Assembly (NCBI GenBank): GCA_028683555.1
Contig: JAQUHN010000022.1
Coordinates: 1-33,619, forward strand
Direction: 5' to 3'
DNA from: Geobacteraceae bacterium
GTDB lineage: Bacteria; Desulfobacterota; Desulfuromonadia; Geobacterales; Geobacteraceae
DNA length: 33,619 bases
The stretch's first letter is position 1, and each line of letters begins with the position of its first letter. Shown in pieces: positions 23,138 through 33,400 of the stretch. Below the pieces are notes generated by a model, which had not been told where the DNA came from, did no database searches, and saw nothing but the letters and a program-made list of their open reading frames with translations. Position numbers and translations under genes: made by a program.

Positions 23138-23256
23138 GTATGTCTTCTACGGAGAGTACTCACAGGCCAGGTTGCAGAACGGCCCGATGGACGTTGCCAC
23201 GACGCGAATACCCTTTGACGCGCTATTTGGCGGTTTGCTGTTTGTATCGACAGACG

Positions 23257-23955
23257 CTAGGGTTTGACGCAATCGGATCCGCCCCGCTCCCTGCACAAGA
23301 CGAAGCGAATCTGCTTGGCCCAGTACTGGAGCGCCTCGTCAGCGTTGTACCAGGTATCAATAATTCCCACCGGATTTTTATCGCCGACGCGACGGTCAAG
23401 TGCTGCTCCCAGCAGATCTCCGGACATGGCATCCGTAACTTTCATCTCAGCGGTAATTTCCCCAACCCCCGATGGTTTTCCGGTAGCGCCATACGTGACC
23501 GCACCAACACCAATGCCAATCGGACTGACCGAGGACAGAAGGTTTCGGACCGGTTTCGAGCTGTCAGCTTCGATAATGGAAAACTGGAGCCTCATGGCGC
23601 CCGCTTCCGGTTTCTTTACGATTTCATAATCATTGCCCAGCTCCGATGTCAGATAGATGTAGGCGTTATTGGCCAGCTTCTGGTAGTTTGCCCGCTGTCC
23701 TTCGTCAAGTTCGGCCTCCTTGACGATAAGTACCGGATCGACAAAAATCTTGGAGTACTGCTTGATGTCCAAGCCTGGTTTTTTGTAACGATAAAGTGCC
23801 CCGTCACTTGGCCCTTCCTTGTAGACCGACGGATTTACCAGGAAGGCATTCTTCAGGTCGACATTTCGTGCCCGCATACTTCCTCCGCAGCCTGCCAGCA
23901 CGGAAACCAGTGTTACAACCACCACCAGGGTTAATGTCTGAACAGAGCTTTTCAT
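23257..23955 (-). CDS. DUF3313 family lipoprotein
   Basis: A 232-residue predicted lipoprotein. Seen: a hydrophobic signal of about 22 residues ending in the lipobox LAGC (Cys23), then a soluble domain with SKIFVDPVLIVKEAELDEGQRANYQKLA and LRLQFSIIE-like strands (MRLQFSIIEADSSKP). A Gly-rich stretch (SPIGIGVGAVTYGATGKPSGVGEITAEM) and a LDRRVGDKNP segment near the end match my memory of DUF3313. The function of the family is unknown; it is expected to be anchored in the outer membrane facing the periplasm. The start is ATG 23955, chosen because the signal peptide begins there; the ribosome site is only GGGGG. An open reading 74 codons longer is not protein-like at its front. Confidence 0.85.
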   Translation of the reverse strand: MKSSVQTLTLVVVVTLVSVLAGCGGSMRARNVDLKNAFLVNPSVYKEGPSDGALYRYKKPGLDIKQYSKIFVDPVLIVKEAELDEGQRANYQKLANNAYIYLTSELGNDYEIVKKPEAGAMRLQFSIIEADSSKPVRNLLSSVSPIGIGVGAVTYGATGKPSGVGEITAEMKVTDAMSGDLLGAALDRRVGDKNPVGIIDTWYNADEALQYWAKQIRFVLCRERGGSDCVKP

Positions 23956-24173
23956 AACGAAACCCCCATTTTCGGTTATTTGACTTCCCTTTTGAGGCAT
24001 TCTCCTCGTCAACAGCATGGAACCGCTCTTTCTTCTTATACAGAGTTTTTCAGCCAGCGAAACACTCTGCGTTTGCAGCATGCAAAACTTCAAAGCGAAA
24101 TTTCCCCAGATACAGTTCCCGCAGGGATTTCTCTTGCGCGGCGTCGAAGCCCAATCCTTTCGAAAAACAGTTC

Positions 24174-24398
24174 TCACGTACCGTACTTCTTTTTCCTCTC
24201 ATCGAAAGCAGCTTCGAGCCAATCTTTCTTCACTGTCAGGATAGCCGAGGGTATCGCCGAGTCTCCACCAACCGCCACGAAAGCGTCGATGTTCTTCCGG
24301 TAAGCGGAAAGAATGTAGTCCTTGCTGCACAGGTAATCTTTCATGATAACCATCCGCCTGACAACAATATTTGCCTTGATGAGACCTGGCTTGCGCAT
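24174..24398 (-). CDS. Small hypothetical protein
   Basis: A 74-codon frame with AGGTGAT just before the ATG. The product has a basic, hydrophobic front and a charged helical end (VKKDWLEAAFDERKKKYGT). Two further ATGs in frame (MVIM at residues 16-19) could be the true start. No motif or family is recognised. It precedes the DUF3313 gene on the same strand by 218 bp. The composition looks like a real protein, but independent support is lacking. Confidence 0.42.
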   Translation of the reverse strand: MRKPGLIKANIVVRRMVIMKDYLCSKDYILSAYRKNIDAFVAVGGDSAIPSAILTVKKDWLEAAFDERKKKYGT

Positions 24399-24758
24399 AT
24401 CACCTGCGATTATCCCTGTATGAGGTTATCCTGTGAGTGACTGTCAGTGTATTTAAAATGCTCATACTCGAATGTAATTATAAATGGAATCGATTATTCG
24501 TAAAGCAAGCAAAAAGGAGAAAAGTTTTTGGTAGTGAGCACTGAGATACGTACCCACCTACTTGTGTAGCGGAAAGTCCCAACAAATTGGACCGATTTGC
24601 ATTACAAGCGACAAGTGTTAAAGTTACTAAGTACTTAAATAGTCCTACAAAAAAATGAACATAATCGCTATGAGATACATAAACATGATTGGCAAGAGTA
24701 GTCTGGCCAGGGTACCAGGTCGGTAATAGTTTTAAATTGCAGGAGGCGTATCAGAAGG
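24399..24758. other. AT-rich intergenic region upstream of the LuxR-family gene
   Basis: About 360 bp, divergent between the small hypothetical and the LuxR-type regulator. It is AT-rich from 24440 to 24700, with no gene or clear repeat. It should carry the promoters of both flanking genes, but I could not choose a convincing sigma-70 or sigma-54 site. Confidence 0.45.
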
Positions 24759-27494
24759 ATGCCCAAGCGTTTTCAGTATTTCATCAGTAGGACAAAGCTG
24801 AACCGTCCCCTGTCGGGCAGGAACCTTATCCAGCGATCACGTCTCATAACACTGCTGGACGAAGGACTGCAGAAGCGTGTGACGCTCATGTCGGCGCCGG
24901 CCGGATTCGGCAAAACGACCCTGACCGGCCAATGGCTTGCCAGCAGAAAGGAGCTTTCTGCATGGTTGAATCTTGATCAAGACGACAATAACCTCGAAAT
25001 ATTCATCAGGTCCTTGATTGCTGCTGTCCGGCCCGTGGTTCCGAAATTCGGCCTGAATATTGAGAGATTTCTTTCAATGCCGAAATTGCCGCCTCCTGAT
25101 TACCTGACAAACGCCATTGTTGCCGAATTCGCGACAGTGGGCTCTTCAGTCATCATTGTTCTCGACGATTACCAGTTTATTTTTGCACACCAGGTTCACA
25201 ATGCCATCGTCACAATACTGAAGAACCTTCCGGAAAACATTCACATGGCCATCCTGACCCGTATGGACCCTCCCTGGCCGCTGGGCCTCTGGCGGGCACG
25301 GTCATGGATTTACGAAGTTCGTGCCGCGGACTTGCGCTTTTCACGGGAGGAAACCCTGGCATTTTTCAAACATTACTCTGCGCACCATCTTCAAACAAAA
25401 ATTATCGACCTGCTGCAGGAAAGAACCGAAGGATGGGCCGCAGGACTGCAATTGGCGCAGTTATCACTTGCTGAATCGCAACATCCCGAACAGACGGCAA
25501 AGAACTTTTCCGGTAGCGATCGTCTGATAGTCGATTTTCTCATGGATGAAGTTGTGAATAAATCGTCTCCGGATATCTTGAAGTTTCTTTCCGCAACGGC
25601 ATTGTTCGACCGATTTAGTGCCCCGTTGTGCGATTACATGCTGGCACATGAACTCGGCGAGCGCGACAGCCAGGAAATTATTTATTCTATCGAACGGAAC
25701 AATCTTTTTCTTATTCCGCTGGACAAAGAACGTCTGTGGTATCGCTACCATCATCTTTTTCAGAATCTTCTCCAGAACCACCACAAAACAAAATTGCCAC
25801 AGACGCACAGAACAGAACTTTTCCGTCTGGCAGCCCAGTGGTTCATGGACCGGAATTTGATCGAGGAGTCGATACGATATTTCATCTTGGCAGAAGATAT
25901 CGATGCCGCAGCGAACGTACTGGAAACACAAATCCATTCAGTGATCGAAAAGGATTTTTCCCGAAGAACACTTTTGCGCCTGCTTTCATTTTTTCCCGAA
26001 TCGGCAAAATGCAACCAACCCGCACTATTGGTTGCGCATGCCTACTGGAAGATCTTTCAGTGGGATATTGCCAACCTTAATCAGTTATTGGATGAAGCGG
26101 CAGAACTTTTGAAAAGCCCTGAATGCAGGATACCGACAGAGAGGCGAGAAAGCCTGCATGGCGATATTGAGTTGTTGCGTGGTTTTTCTCTGTTTTGGCA
26201 GGGAGATGATGAGCAGGCACTTCGGTTTCTCACAAAAGCCCGACGGTCCGTACCGAAGGAACATGAGTACGCCTATTTCATGATAATCATGTATACCGCG
26301 GGCTGCCTTACTATCCGCGGTTGTTGCCTAAAGGCATTGAATCTGCTGGATAAATATTTTTCAAAGGACTGCTCGAATGGTTGCCGTAATGCCGGCCAAT
26401 TATTAATGGCACGGTTGGCAATTCATCTCTATTCAGGCGATCTCGATGCCGTTCGTTCTACAGCAAAACAAATGCTCCGGCTATCTGAAACAATCCATAT
26501 ACCGGACTATTGGCTTGCGTATGCACCCTATTTTCTCGGCTGTGTTGCCTACGAACAAGGACAGCTTGAGAGTGCCGCAGAATATTTCTCCAGTGTCGAG
26601 CCTTTGCGTTATTGCGTGAGCACACGATTGTACCACGACGCTCTCCTGGGTTCCGCGCTTGTAAACCAGGCCAAGGGAGAAACGGACCGAGCCTGGGAAT
26701 ATGCCTCCTTTGCGCGCGTCTTTGCGCTAGAAACAGGAGATTCTTTTTCCTACACATGTTCGGGCTCTTTTGACACTCGACTGTCCATGCTTTCCGGAAA
26801 GAAGCTGGCTGCGCCTTTGGAAAACGGTTCGGTAATTGACAGCAACAGATTCTGGATAGAAATCCCCTCCCTGACCAAGGCTGCATACTCCCTCAGGATG
26901 GCAGCGCCTGATGATTGCAATAAAGTCCTGCAAACCATCACAGATGGCCTCAGGCGGGCGGAGAAACACCATAACCGGCCACAGGCGATTCGATTCCTTA
27001 CCCTGAAAGCCCTTGCCCACGACAAGTCAGGATGTCGCGAGGAAGCGCTCCAGACGCTCGTTGAAGCATTAAACCTGGCCGAGACGCATGGTTTTCTCAG
27101 AACCTTCGTTGACCACGGTAGCAGCATGGCTGACTTGCTCGGTGCGATGAAAGAAAAGCATCCGGATAATCCTTATTTATCCCGTCTCCTGGATGCTTTC
27201 GGAACCCACGGAAATATCGGGGAAACATCAGGCGAGACTCTGGGCGAACTGCGACAACCCGAAATCGAAACAAGATCGAATTCAAGCATTACAGACGAAT
27301 TAAGCAACCGTGAACTCTCCGTACTGCTGTTACTCGAAAAGCGCCTTTCAAACAAAGAAATTGCCCATCACCTGTTTATCTCCCCCGAAACGGTTAAGAA
27401 ACACACTGCCAATCTCTGTCGCAAGTTAAGCGCAAAGGGGCGTCGTCAAGCCGTCGAAGAGGCCCGAAAAAACGGCCTGATTCCTGTCAAATAA
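24759..27494 (+). CDS. MalT-like ATP-dependent LuxR-family transcriptional regulator
   Basis: A 911-residue regulator of the STAND/MalT class. Seen: a Walker A motif APAGFGKTT at 46-54; a Walker B-like IIVLDDYQFI; an ATPase region to about residue 330 (with YHHLFQNLL, typical of this family); a helical TPR-like sensor region from about 380 to 800; and a C-terminal LuxR helix-turn-helix at about 845-911 (LSNRELSVLLLLEKRLSNKEIAHHLFISPETVKKH). Such proteins switch on transcription when a small ligand and ATP drive self-assembly. The ligand cannot be told from sequence. A GGAGG lies 15 bases before the ATG and an AGAAGG directly before it, so the exact start is slightly uncertain. The genes downstream (SYLF, channel, efflux pump) are possible targets. 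Confidence 0.94.
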   Translation: MPKRFQYFISRTKLNRPLSGRNLIQRSRLITLLDEGLQKRVTLMSAPAGFGKTTLTGQWLASRKELSAWLNLDQDDNNLEIFIRSLIAAVRPVVPKFGLNIERFLSMPKLPPPDYLTNAIVAEFATVGSSVIIVLDDYQFIFAHQVHNAIVTILKNLPENIHMAILTRMDPPWPLGLWRARSWIYEVRAADLRFSREETLAFFKHYSAHHLQTKIIDLLQERTEGWAAGLQLAQLSLAESQHPEQTAKNFSGSDRLIVDFLMDEVVNKSSPDILKFLSATALFDRFSAPLCDYMLAHELGERDSQEIIYSIERNNLFLIPLDKERLWYRYHHLFQNLLQNHHKTKLPQTHRTELFRLAAQWFMDRNLIEESIRYFILAEDIDAAANVLETQIHSVIEKDFSRRTLLRLLSFFPESAKCNQPALLVAHAYWKIFQWDIANLNQLLDEAAELLKSPECRIPTERRESLHGDIELLRGFSLFWQGDDEQALRFLTKARRSVPKEHEYAYFMIIMYTAGCLTIRGCCLKALNLLDKYFSKDCSNGCRNAGQLLMARLAIHLYSGDLDAVRSTAKQMLRLSETIHIPDYWLAYAPYFLGCVAYEQGQLESAAEYFSSVEPLRYCVSTRLYHDALLGSALVNQAKGETDRAWEYASFARVFALETGDSFSYTCSGSFDTRLSMLSGKKLAAPLENGSVIDSNRFWIEIPSLTKAAYSLRMAAPDDCNKVLQTITDGLRRAEKHHNRPQAIRFLTLKALAHDKSGCREEALQTLVEALNLAETHGFLRTFVDHGSSMADLLGAMKEKHPDNPYLSRLLDAFGTHGNIGETSGETLGELRQPEIETRSNSSITDELSNRELSVLLLLEKRLSNKEIAHHLFISPETVKKHTANLCRKLSAKGRRQAVEEARKNGLIPVK

Positions 27495-27739
27495 TCCTAC
27501 TTTTTCTTTCATATCGGCACTCAGGCTGAAAAAAGCACTTCCAGTACATCACCTACCCCCTTTTTTCCCCTTTTCGGGTTATTTACGGAAGTCTTCCTAT
27601 GGTCGAAACTTTCAATAATGTGAAACAGTTTTTACGTTATTTACAAACCGACAGTCCCAAGTTTTCCACGTAATTCCAGAGCCATGCATGGCACGGCACA
27701 TCGACCCAAAAATCATTCGTTTTTCAAAAGGAGCATGTC

Positions 27740-28303
27740 ATGAAAACTTCAACCAAGTCTTTGGCAGCCACGCTCTTATTGGGGTTCGCAGCGCTGGTTT
27801 TCATGTTCCCCAGTCCGATATTGGCCGCAAGCAAGGCACAAATTGACCGTGATGTTGACGCAGCCCTGCAACAACTTTTCGACAGCACACCGGCGGCAAA
27901 AAAGCTTGCCGCGGAAGCCAAGGCCATCCTCGTGTTCCCGAGCATCGTCAAGCTGGGCTTCATTATCGGTGTCCAGGGAGGTAACGGGGCGCTGCGGGAA
28001 AATGGCATGACGGTTGGTTACTATAATACCGCAGCCGCATCCTATGGCCTGCAGGCGGGCATCCAGGAATTCGGCTATGCGCTCTTTTTTATGTCCGATT
28101 CAGCACTTCAATATCTGAACAAGAGCGAAGGTTGGGAGATCGGCGTCGGCCCCAGTATCGTTATCGTCGATGCGGGAGTGGCCAGGACGCTCACGACCAC
28201 AACCGCAAGGAAAGATATCTATGCATTCATCTTCAGCCAGAAAGGGTTGATGGCCGGGCTCGGCCTGCAGGGCACTAAAATTACGAGGATCAACCCTGAT
28301 TAG
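27740..28303 (+). CDS. SYLF (Ysc84-like) lipid-binding domain protein, exported
   Basis: A 187-residue protein with a signal peptide (residues 1-29, ending LAA) and then a SYLF/Ysc84 domain over nearly the whole mature length. Seen: VDAALQQLFDSTPAAKKLAAEAKAILVFPSIVKLGFIIG, the Gly-rich GVQGGNGAL, and SEGWEIGVGPSIVIVDAG, with GLMAGLGLQGTKITRI at the end. In eukaryotes the domain binds phosphoinositides; bacterial members are periplasmic and their role is not established. The ATG follows AAAAGGAG with good spacing. It lies 245 bp after the LuxR-type regulator on the same strand and before the channel gene, so it may share an operon with the latter (55-bp gap). Confidence 0.92.
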   Translation: MKTSTKSLAATLLLGFAALVFMFPSPILAASKAQIDRDVDAALQQLFDSTPAAKKLAAEAKAILVFPSIVKLGFIIGVQGGNGALRENGMTVGYYNTAAASYGLQAGIQEFGYALFFMSDSALQYLNKSEGWEIGVGPSIVIVDAGVARTLTTTTARKDIYAFIFSQKGLMAGLGLQGTKITRINPD

Positions 28304-28358
28304 CATCTCCTCCTGTCGTAGCCGATGAGGATTGCCGATAGAACTGCATGGGGTTACC

Positions 28359-29099
28359 ATGGGCATCGAAAACACCAAGAGAGCTGGATTTTTCCGTTGG
28401 TTGCGCTGGAAACCCGCCCGGTTTGTCCAGCTTTTTGCCTTCATCATCATGGTGATGCTCCTGTCGCCGATCCTCAACAGAAGCCCACTCTTGATGATTC
28501 TCCTGGCGGCTTTTTTTCTCAACATCCTGATAGTCACCCTTTCCTCGGCGGGGTTCAGTCCGCGACGACTCTGGCTTCTGTTGGCAGTATGGCTGATAGG
28601 GACCCTGCTGGATGGGTCAGCGCTCTTGTTCGGAACGCCCCCATCGGCACATCTCTTGTCAGCGGCATCGGAGTTGGCTAAAAGTTTGCTGCTGGTCATT
28701 TGTGTGGTCATGATCCTGCGCTACGTCCTGAGGAGCAATGTAATCACGCTGGACACCATTTTCGGCGCATTGGTCGCCTATTTATTGATAGCTTTCACCT
28801 TTTCCTCCCTGTACGAAGCGGTTGCGGTAATCGAACCTGCAAGCTTCAGCATGCCGGCACGGGCAGAAGGTGGGGGAGGCTTGCCCACCGGCTTTGATCT
28901 CAGCTATTTCAGTTTCGTCACCATCGCCACCCTCGGTTACGGCGACATAGTACCCAGGTTGCCGGTCACGCAGATGCTGGCAATCCTGGAAGCGGTGACC
29001 GGCCAGTTCTACATGGCCGTGGTGGTAGCCTGGCTGGTGAGCGCACTGGCGCGCCGGAGGGTGGAATCCGAGAGCAATAGGGTCGACAGAAACGAATGA
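28359..29099 (+). CDS. Six-helix potassium-channel-like protein
   Basis: A 246-residue membrane protein with about six hydrophobic helices: around 23-39, 44-61, 71-88, 108-124, 130-152 and 205-230. A pore loop between the last two contains TIATLGYGDIVP at 188-199. The GYGD selectivity filter is complete, so K+ conduction is likely. The first four helices carry no S4-like row of positive charges, so it is not clearly voltage-gated, and no cytoplasmic RCK domain follows. The start is ATG 28359, with GGGG 5 bases upstream; an in-frame TTG at 28332 has no suitable site. It follows the SYLF gene and precedes the efflux genes on the same strand. Confidence 0.88.
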   Translation: MGIENTKRAGFFRWLRWKPARFVQLFAFIIMVMLLSPILNRSPLLMILLAAFFLNILIVTLSSAGFSPRRLWLLLAVWLIGTLLDGSALLFGTPPSAHLLSAASELAKSLLLVICVVMILRYVLRSNVITLDTIFGALVAYLLIAFTFSSLYEAVAVIEPASFSMPARAEGGGGLPTGFDLSYFSFVTIATLGYGDIVPRLPVTQMLAILEAVTGQFYMAVVVAWLVSALARRRVESESNRVDRNE

Positions 29100-29137
29100 C
29101 AGTGCTTTGAACCGAATATCCAACTTCATTTTCATTG

Positions 29138-29159
29138 GATTCCTTCGGCGAAAGGAATC
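29138..29159 (+). terminator. Hairpin between channel and efflux genes
   Basis: GATTCCTT and AAGGAATC form a perfect 8-bp stem with a 6-base loop, 38 bp after the channel gene. What follows is GACGTTCTTAC, only weakly T-rich. It may be a weak terminator or an RNA processing site separating the efflux operon. Confidence 0.4.
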
Positions 29160-29211
29160 GACGTTCTTACATAAGAGAGAGCGGCTTTACTTCAATTGAG
29201 GAGGATTGTTC

Positions 29212-30423
29212 ATGAAAAATATCAACTGCACGTTCTTCACGTTATTTTGCAGACGTAAGCCGGCTATTCTCCTCCCCCTGCTGATCTGCACCGCGGTCGG
29301 CTGCGGAAAAGAAAAAACCGCGCCACCTCCCCCTCCGGTGGTGGAAGTCGTGGAAGTCGTTCAGCAGGATGTCCCGGTGTACTCCGAGTATGTCGCTTCC
29401 ACAGACGGCTCCGTCAACGCCAGCATACGGCCCCAGGTTACCGGCTACCTCATCAGCCAGAACTATAAGGAAGGGGACGTGGTCAGGAAAGGGCAGGTCC
29501 TTTTCCGGATAGACCCCCGCGTGTTCCAGGCGTCGTTGAATCAGGCAATGGGGCAGCTCGCCCAGCAGCAGGCGCGCTGGACAACCGCAAAGGCCAATCT
29601 CCGGCGAATCAAGCCCCTCGCGGCCCAAAACGCCGTCAGCCAGAAGGATCTGGACGACGCGACCGGCCAGGAGCAGTCGACCCACGCTTCGGTGATCGCC
29701 GCACAGGCAGCGGTGGATAAGGCCAAACTCGACCTGGAATTCACCAAGGTAACATCACTCATCGCTGGTGTTGCGGGCATCGCCAAGGCCCAGATCGGCG
29801 ACCTGGTCGGGCCCGGTCAGATCGGGGAATTGACGACTGTTTCAACCGTCGACCCCATCAAGGTCTATGTGCCTGTCAGCGAGCAGCAGTATCTGAAGGC
29901 CATGGAGAACCGGGAAAAGCGAGCCGCAGATACCTCGCTCGAACTGATCCTCTCTGACGGCAGCACCTATCCCCACAAAGGAGAACTCAGCTTCGCGGAC
30001 CGCCAGGTCGACCCGAAGACAGGAACGATCAAGATTGCCACGCTATTCCCGAATCCCGGCAACGTGCTGCGACCGGGACAGTTCGCCAAGGTCAGGGCCA
30101 GGATGGGCATAGACAGGAATGCGCTGCTGGTTCCGCAGCGAGCGGTTGCCGAAATGCAGGGAAAGCTCCTGGTGGCCGTGGTCGGCAGCGATAACAAGGT
30201 CAGCATCCGGCCGGTGGAAACGGGTCAACGGGTCGGTCATCTGCAGGTAGTGAGCAAGGGACTGCAACCCGGAGAGAAAATTGTCGCCGAGGGCATCCAG
30301 AAGGTTAAGGATGGTATGCCCGTAACGCCGAAGCCTTTCGTTCTCCCGAGCCAGACCGGCGCGGAAAATGCCGGCAAAACAGCGGTCGGACAGTCAGCAC
30401 CAGCGCCGGCCGGGAAGAGGTAG
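29212..30423 (+). CDS. RND efflux periplasmic adaptor (membrane fusion) lipoprotein
   Basis: A 403-residue AcrA/MexA-type adaptor. Seen: a signal with lipobox AVGC (Cys31), a Pro-rich tether (APPPPPVVEVVEVV), a first biotinyl-lipoyl half (SIRPQVTGYLISQNYKEGDVVRKGQVLFRIDP), a helical hairpin at about 105-180, a second lipoyl half (LIAGVAGIAKAQIGDLVGPG), a beta-barrel domain (YVPVSEQQYL onward), and a membrane-proximal end with an Ala/Pro tail. It links the inner-membrane pump encoded 6 bp later to an outer-membrane channel. The start is ATG 29212, with GGAGGA 6 bases upstream. No TetR-type regulator adjoins; control by the nearby LuxR-type protein is only a possibility. Confidence 0.95.
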   Translation: MKNINCTFFTLFCRRKPAILLPLLICTAVGCGKEKTAPPPPPVVEVVEVVQQDVPVYSEYVASTDGSVNASIRPQVTGYLISQNYKEGDVVRKGQVLFRIDPRVFQASLNQAMGQLAQQQARWTTAKANLRRIKPLAAQNAVSQKDLDDATGQEQSTHASVIAAQAAVDKAKLDLEFTKVTSLIAGVAGIAKAQIGDLVGPGQIGELTTVSTVDPIKVYVPVSEQQYLKAMENREKRAADTSLELILSDGSTYPHKGELSFADRQVDPKTGTIKIATLFPNPGNVLRPGQFAKVRARMGIDRNALLVPQRAVAEMQGKLLVAVVGSDNKVSIRPVETGQRVGHLQVVSKGLQPGEKIVAEGIQKVKDGMPVTPKPFVLPSQTGAENAGKTAVGQSAPAPAGKR

Positions 30424-30429
30424 GCCGCC

Positions 30430-33400
30430 ATGTCAAAGTTCTTCATCAATCGCCCCATCGTTGCCATGGTCATTTCGATCCTCATGGTCATCGGCGGCCT
30501 GGTCGCCATGTCGCGTCTTCCGGTTGCCCAGTTTCCCAATATCGTTCCGCCGGCAATCCAGGTAAATGCAACCTATACCGGGGCTGACGCCCTCACCCTG
30601 GAGCAGTCGGTGGCCACTCCCATCGAACAGCAGATGTCCGGTGTAGACAACCTTGACTACATGTACTCCATCAACGCCAACAACGGGCAGATGGCCCTCT
30701 ACAACTATTTCGACCTGAAGACCGATGCCAGCACCGACCAGCTGCTGGCCCAGATGCGGGAGGGGCAGGCCGAGTCGCAGCTTCCTGCCGATGTGCGCAA
30801 CTACGGAGTAACGGTGCAGAAATCCACCTCATCTCCCCTGATCATGTTTGCGCTCTATTCCCCCAAGGAGACCTATGACAATATCTTTCTGGCCAACTAC
30901 GCCTACATCAACATCAATGACCAGATGACCCGTATCAAGGGGATCGCCAGCGTCACCGTTTTCGGCGCCGGCCAGTACGCCATGCGGATCTGGGTAAAGC
31001 CGGACCAGCTTGCGTCACTGAACATCACCATCCCCGAGATCATGAATGCCGTCAACGCCCAGAACACCGTAAACCCCGCGGGTCAGGTGGGAGGGCCACC
31101 GATCCCGAAGGGGCAGGAGTTCACCTACACCGTGCGGGCCCAGGGACGTCTCCAGACCGAGCAGGATTTCGGCAATATCGTGCTCCGCGCCGACCCGGAC
31201 GGCTCCATCGTCCGTGTCAAGGATGTGGCCCGCATCGAACTGGGGGCACAGACCTACAACCTGGAGGGACGGCTGAACGGCAAACCGTGCGCACTCATCG
31301 CCCTCTACCAGATGCCGGGGACCAACGCCCTTGATGCAGCCAACGGCACCAAGAAACTGATGGCAGAACTGAAGAAGAGTTTCCCGCCTGACCTGGACTA
31401 CACGGTGGCGCTTGACACCACGCTGGCGGTCACCGAAGGGATGAAGGAGATTCAGCAGACTTTCTTCGAGGCCCTGTTCCTGGTCGTACTGGTGGTCTTC
31501 ATTTTCCTCCAGGGGTGGCGGGCCACCCTGATACCGCTGCTGGCGGTGCCGGTTTCACTGATCGGGACATTCATGGTCTTTCCCATGTTGGGGTTCTCCA
31601 TCAACACGCTCTCCCTGTTCGGCCTGGTGCTTGCCATCGGCCTGGTGGTTGATGACGCCATCGTCGTGGTCGAGGCGGTGGAGCATCACATCGAGAACGG
31701 GCTATCCCCCCGAGATGCGTCTCTGAAGGCCATGGAGGAGGTTTCCGGACCGGTCATCGCCATCGCCATAATCCTGTCGGCAGTTTTCGTCCCGACCGCC
31801 TTCATTCCGGGCATCACCGGCCAACTGTACCAGCAGTTCGCCGTGACCATCGCCATATCGGTCATCTTCTCGGCCTTCAACGCCCTGTCACTCTCTCCAG
31901 CCTTGTGCGCGTTACTGCTGAAACCCAAGGTAAAAGGGACCGGACCGCTGCAGAAGTTCTACGACTGGTTCAACCGGGTCTTCGGCCGGGCCACCGACGG
32001 GTACATCAGCGGTTGCGGAATGGCAATCCGGAAAAGCCTGATCAGCCTCGTCCTGCTTGCCGGAATCACGCTACTGGCAGGAATCTCCGGTAAGCACATC
32101 CCCACCGGTTTCCTCCCGGATGAAGATCAGGGGTTCATCTTCGCCGGCATCCAGCTCCCTGATGCCGCCTCTCTCCAACGGACCAGCGAGGTTGCCCGCC
32201 AAGCCGAGGAGATTATCACCAAAACTCCCGGGGTGAAATACTGCTCTTCGATCATTGGCTACAACATGCTCAGCCAGGTGCAAAACTCTTATAGTGCATT
32301 CTTCTTCATCACCCTTGAGGAATGGGCCAAGCGGAAAAAGCCGGAAGAGAAATATGAGGCGATCAAGGAGTCGATCTCGAAAAAGATGGCCGGTATTCCC
32401 GGCGCTGTCGGCTTCGCCTTTCCGCCTCCGGCCATCATGGGGGTCGGCACCGCCGGCGGTGTCACCTTTATCCTCGAAGACCGGGCCGGCAAGGACATTG
32501 CGTTTCTCGCCTCGAACACACAGAAGTTCCTCGAAGCGGCCAGAAAACGCCCTGAGCTGGGGCGGGTTACCACCACCTTCCTCCCCACCGTGCCGCAGCT
32601 CTTTGTGGATGTCGACCGGGACAAGGTGCTCAAGCAGGGAGTCAACATCTCTGATGTCTACAAGGTCCTGCAAAGCTTCATGGGAAGCGGCTTCATCAAC
32701 TACTTCAACCGCTTCGGCCGCCAGTGGCAGGTGTTCCTCCAGGCCGAAGGTGACTACCGGACCAACATCGAAAACATCGGCCAGTTCTACGTGCGCAACA
32801 ACGAGGGACAGACCGTGCCGCTGTCGACGCTCACCTCGGTCCGAAACGTAGTCGGGCCTGAGTTCACCCTGCGCTTCAATCTCTACCGTTCAGCCCAGAT
32901 CAATGCCACGGCTGCGCCCGGCTTCAGCTCGGCCCAGGCCATGAAGGCTCTCGAGGAGGTATTCGCCGAGACCATGCCGCGGGAAATGGGGTACGACTAC
33001 AGCGGCATGTCGTTCCAGGAGAAGAAGGCCCAGGAAGGGGTGTCACCGGTTGCCATCTTCGCCTTCTCGTTCCTCTGCGTCTTCCTGATCCTGGCGGCCC
33101 AGTATGAAAGCTGGGGACTGCCTTTCAGCGTTCTGCTTGGAACGCCCGTCGCCGTGTTCGGAGCGTTCCTGGCTGTTTTCCTGCGCAGGATGGAAGTCAG
33201 CGTTTACGTGCAAATCGGATTGATCATGCTGATCGGGTTGGCCGCCAAGAATGCCATCCTGATTGTCGAGTTCGCCAAAACCGGCTACGAACAGGAAGGC
33301 CGCTCGGCGGTGGATGCCGCCTTGCACGGCGCCCGCATTCGACTACGCCCGATCCTGATGACGGCCTTCGCATTTATCCTGGGCTGTGTGCCGCTCTGGA

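Larger units (their letters stand above)
22638..23256. other. Long intergenic region with hairpins, no convincing gene
   Basis: About 620 bp. It holds a stem-loop just after yqeY, a run of nine C at 22809-22817, and a perfect hairpin at 23113-23137 (AGCTCCCTCC with GGAGGGAGCT, 5-base loop, no T-run). Several frames of 60-85 codons exist on the plus strand around 23010-23270. They overlap one another, lack ribosome sites and have no recognisable motif. The stretch may contain decayed coding DNA or a structured RNA; I cannot decide. Confidence 0.4.

Noticed and set aside
23016-23934. Overlapping plus-strand frames opposite the DUF3313 gene
   Set aside because: They are shadows of the minus-strand lipoprotein or lack ribosome sites and motifs.
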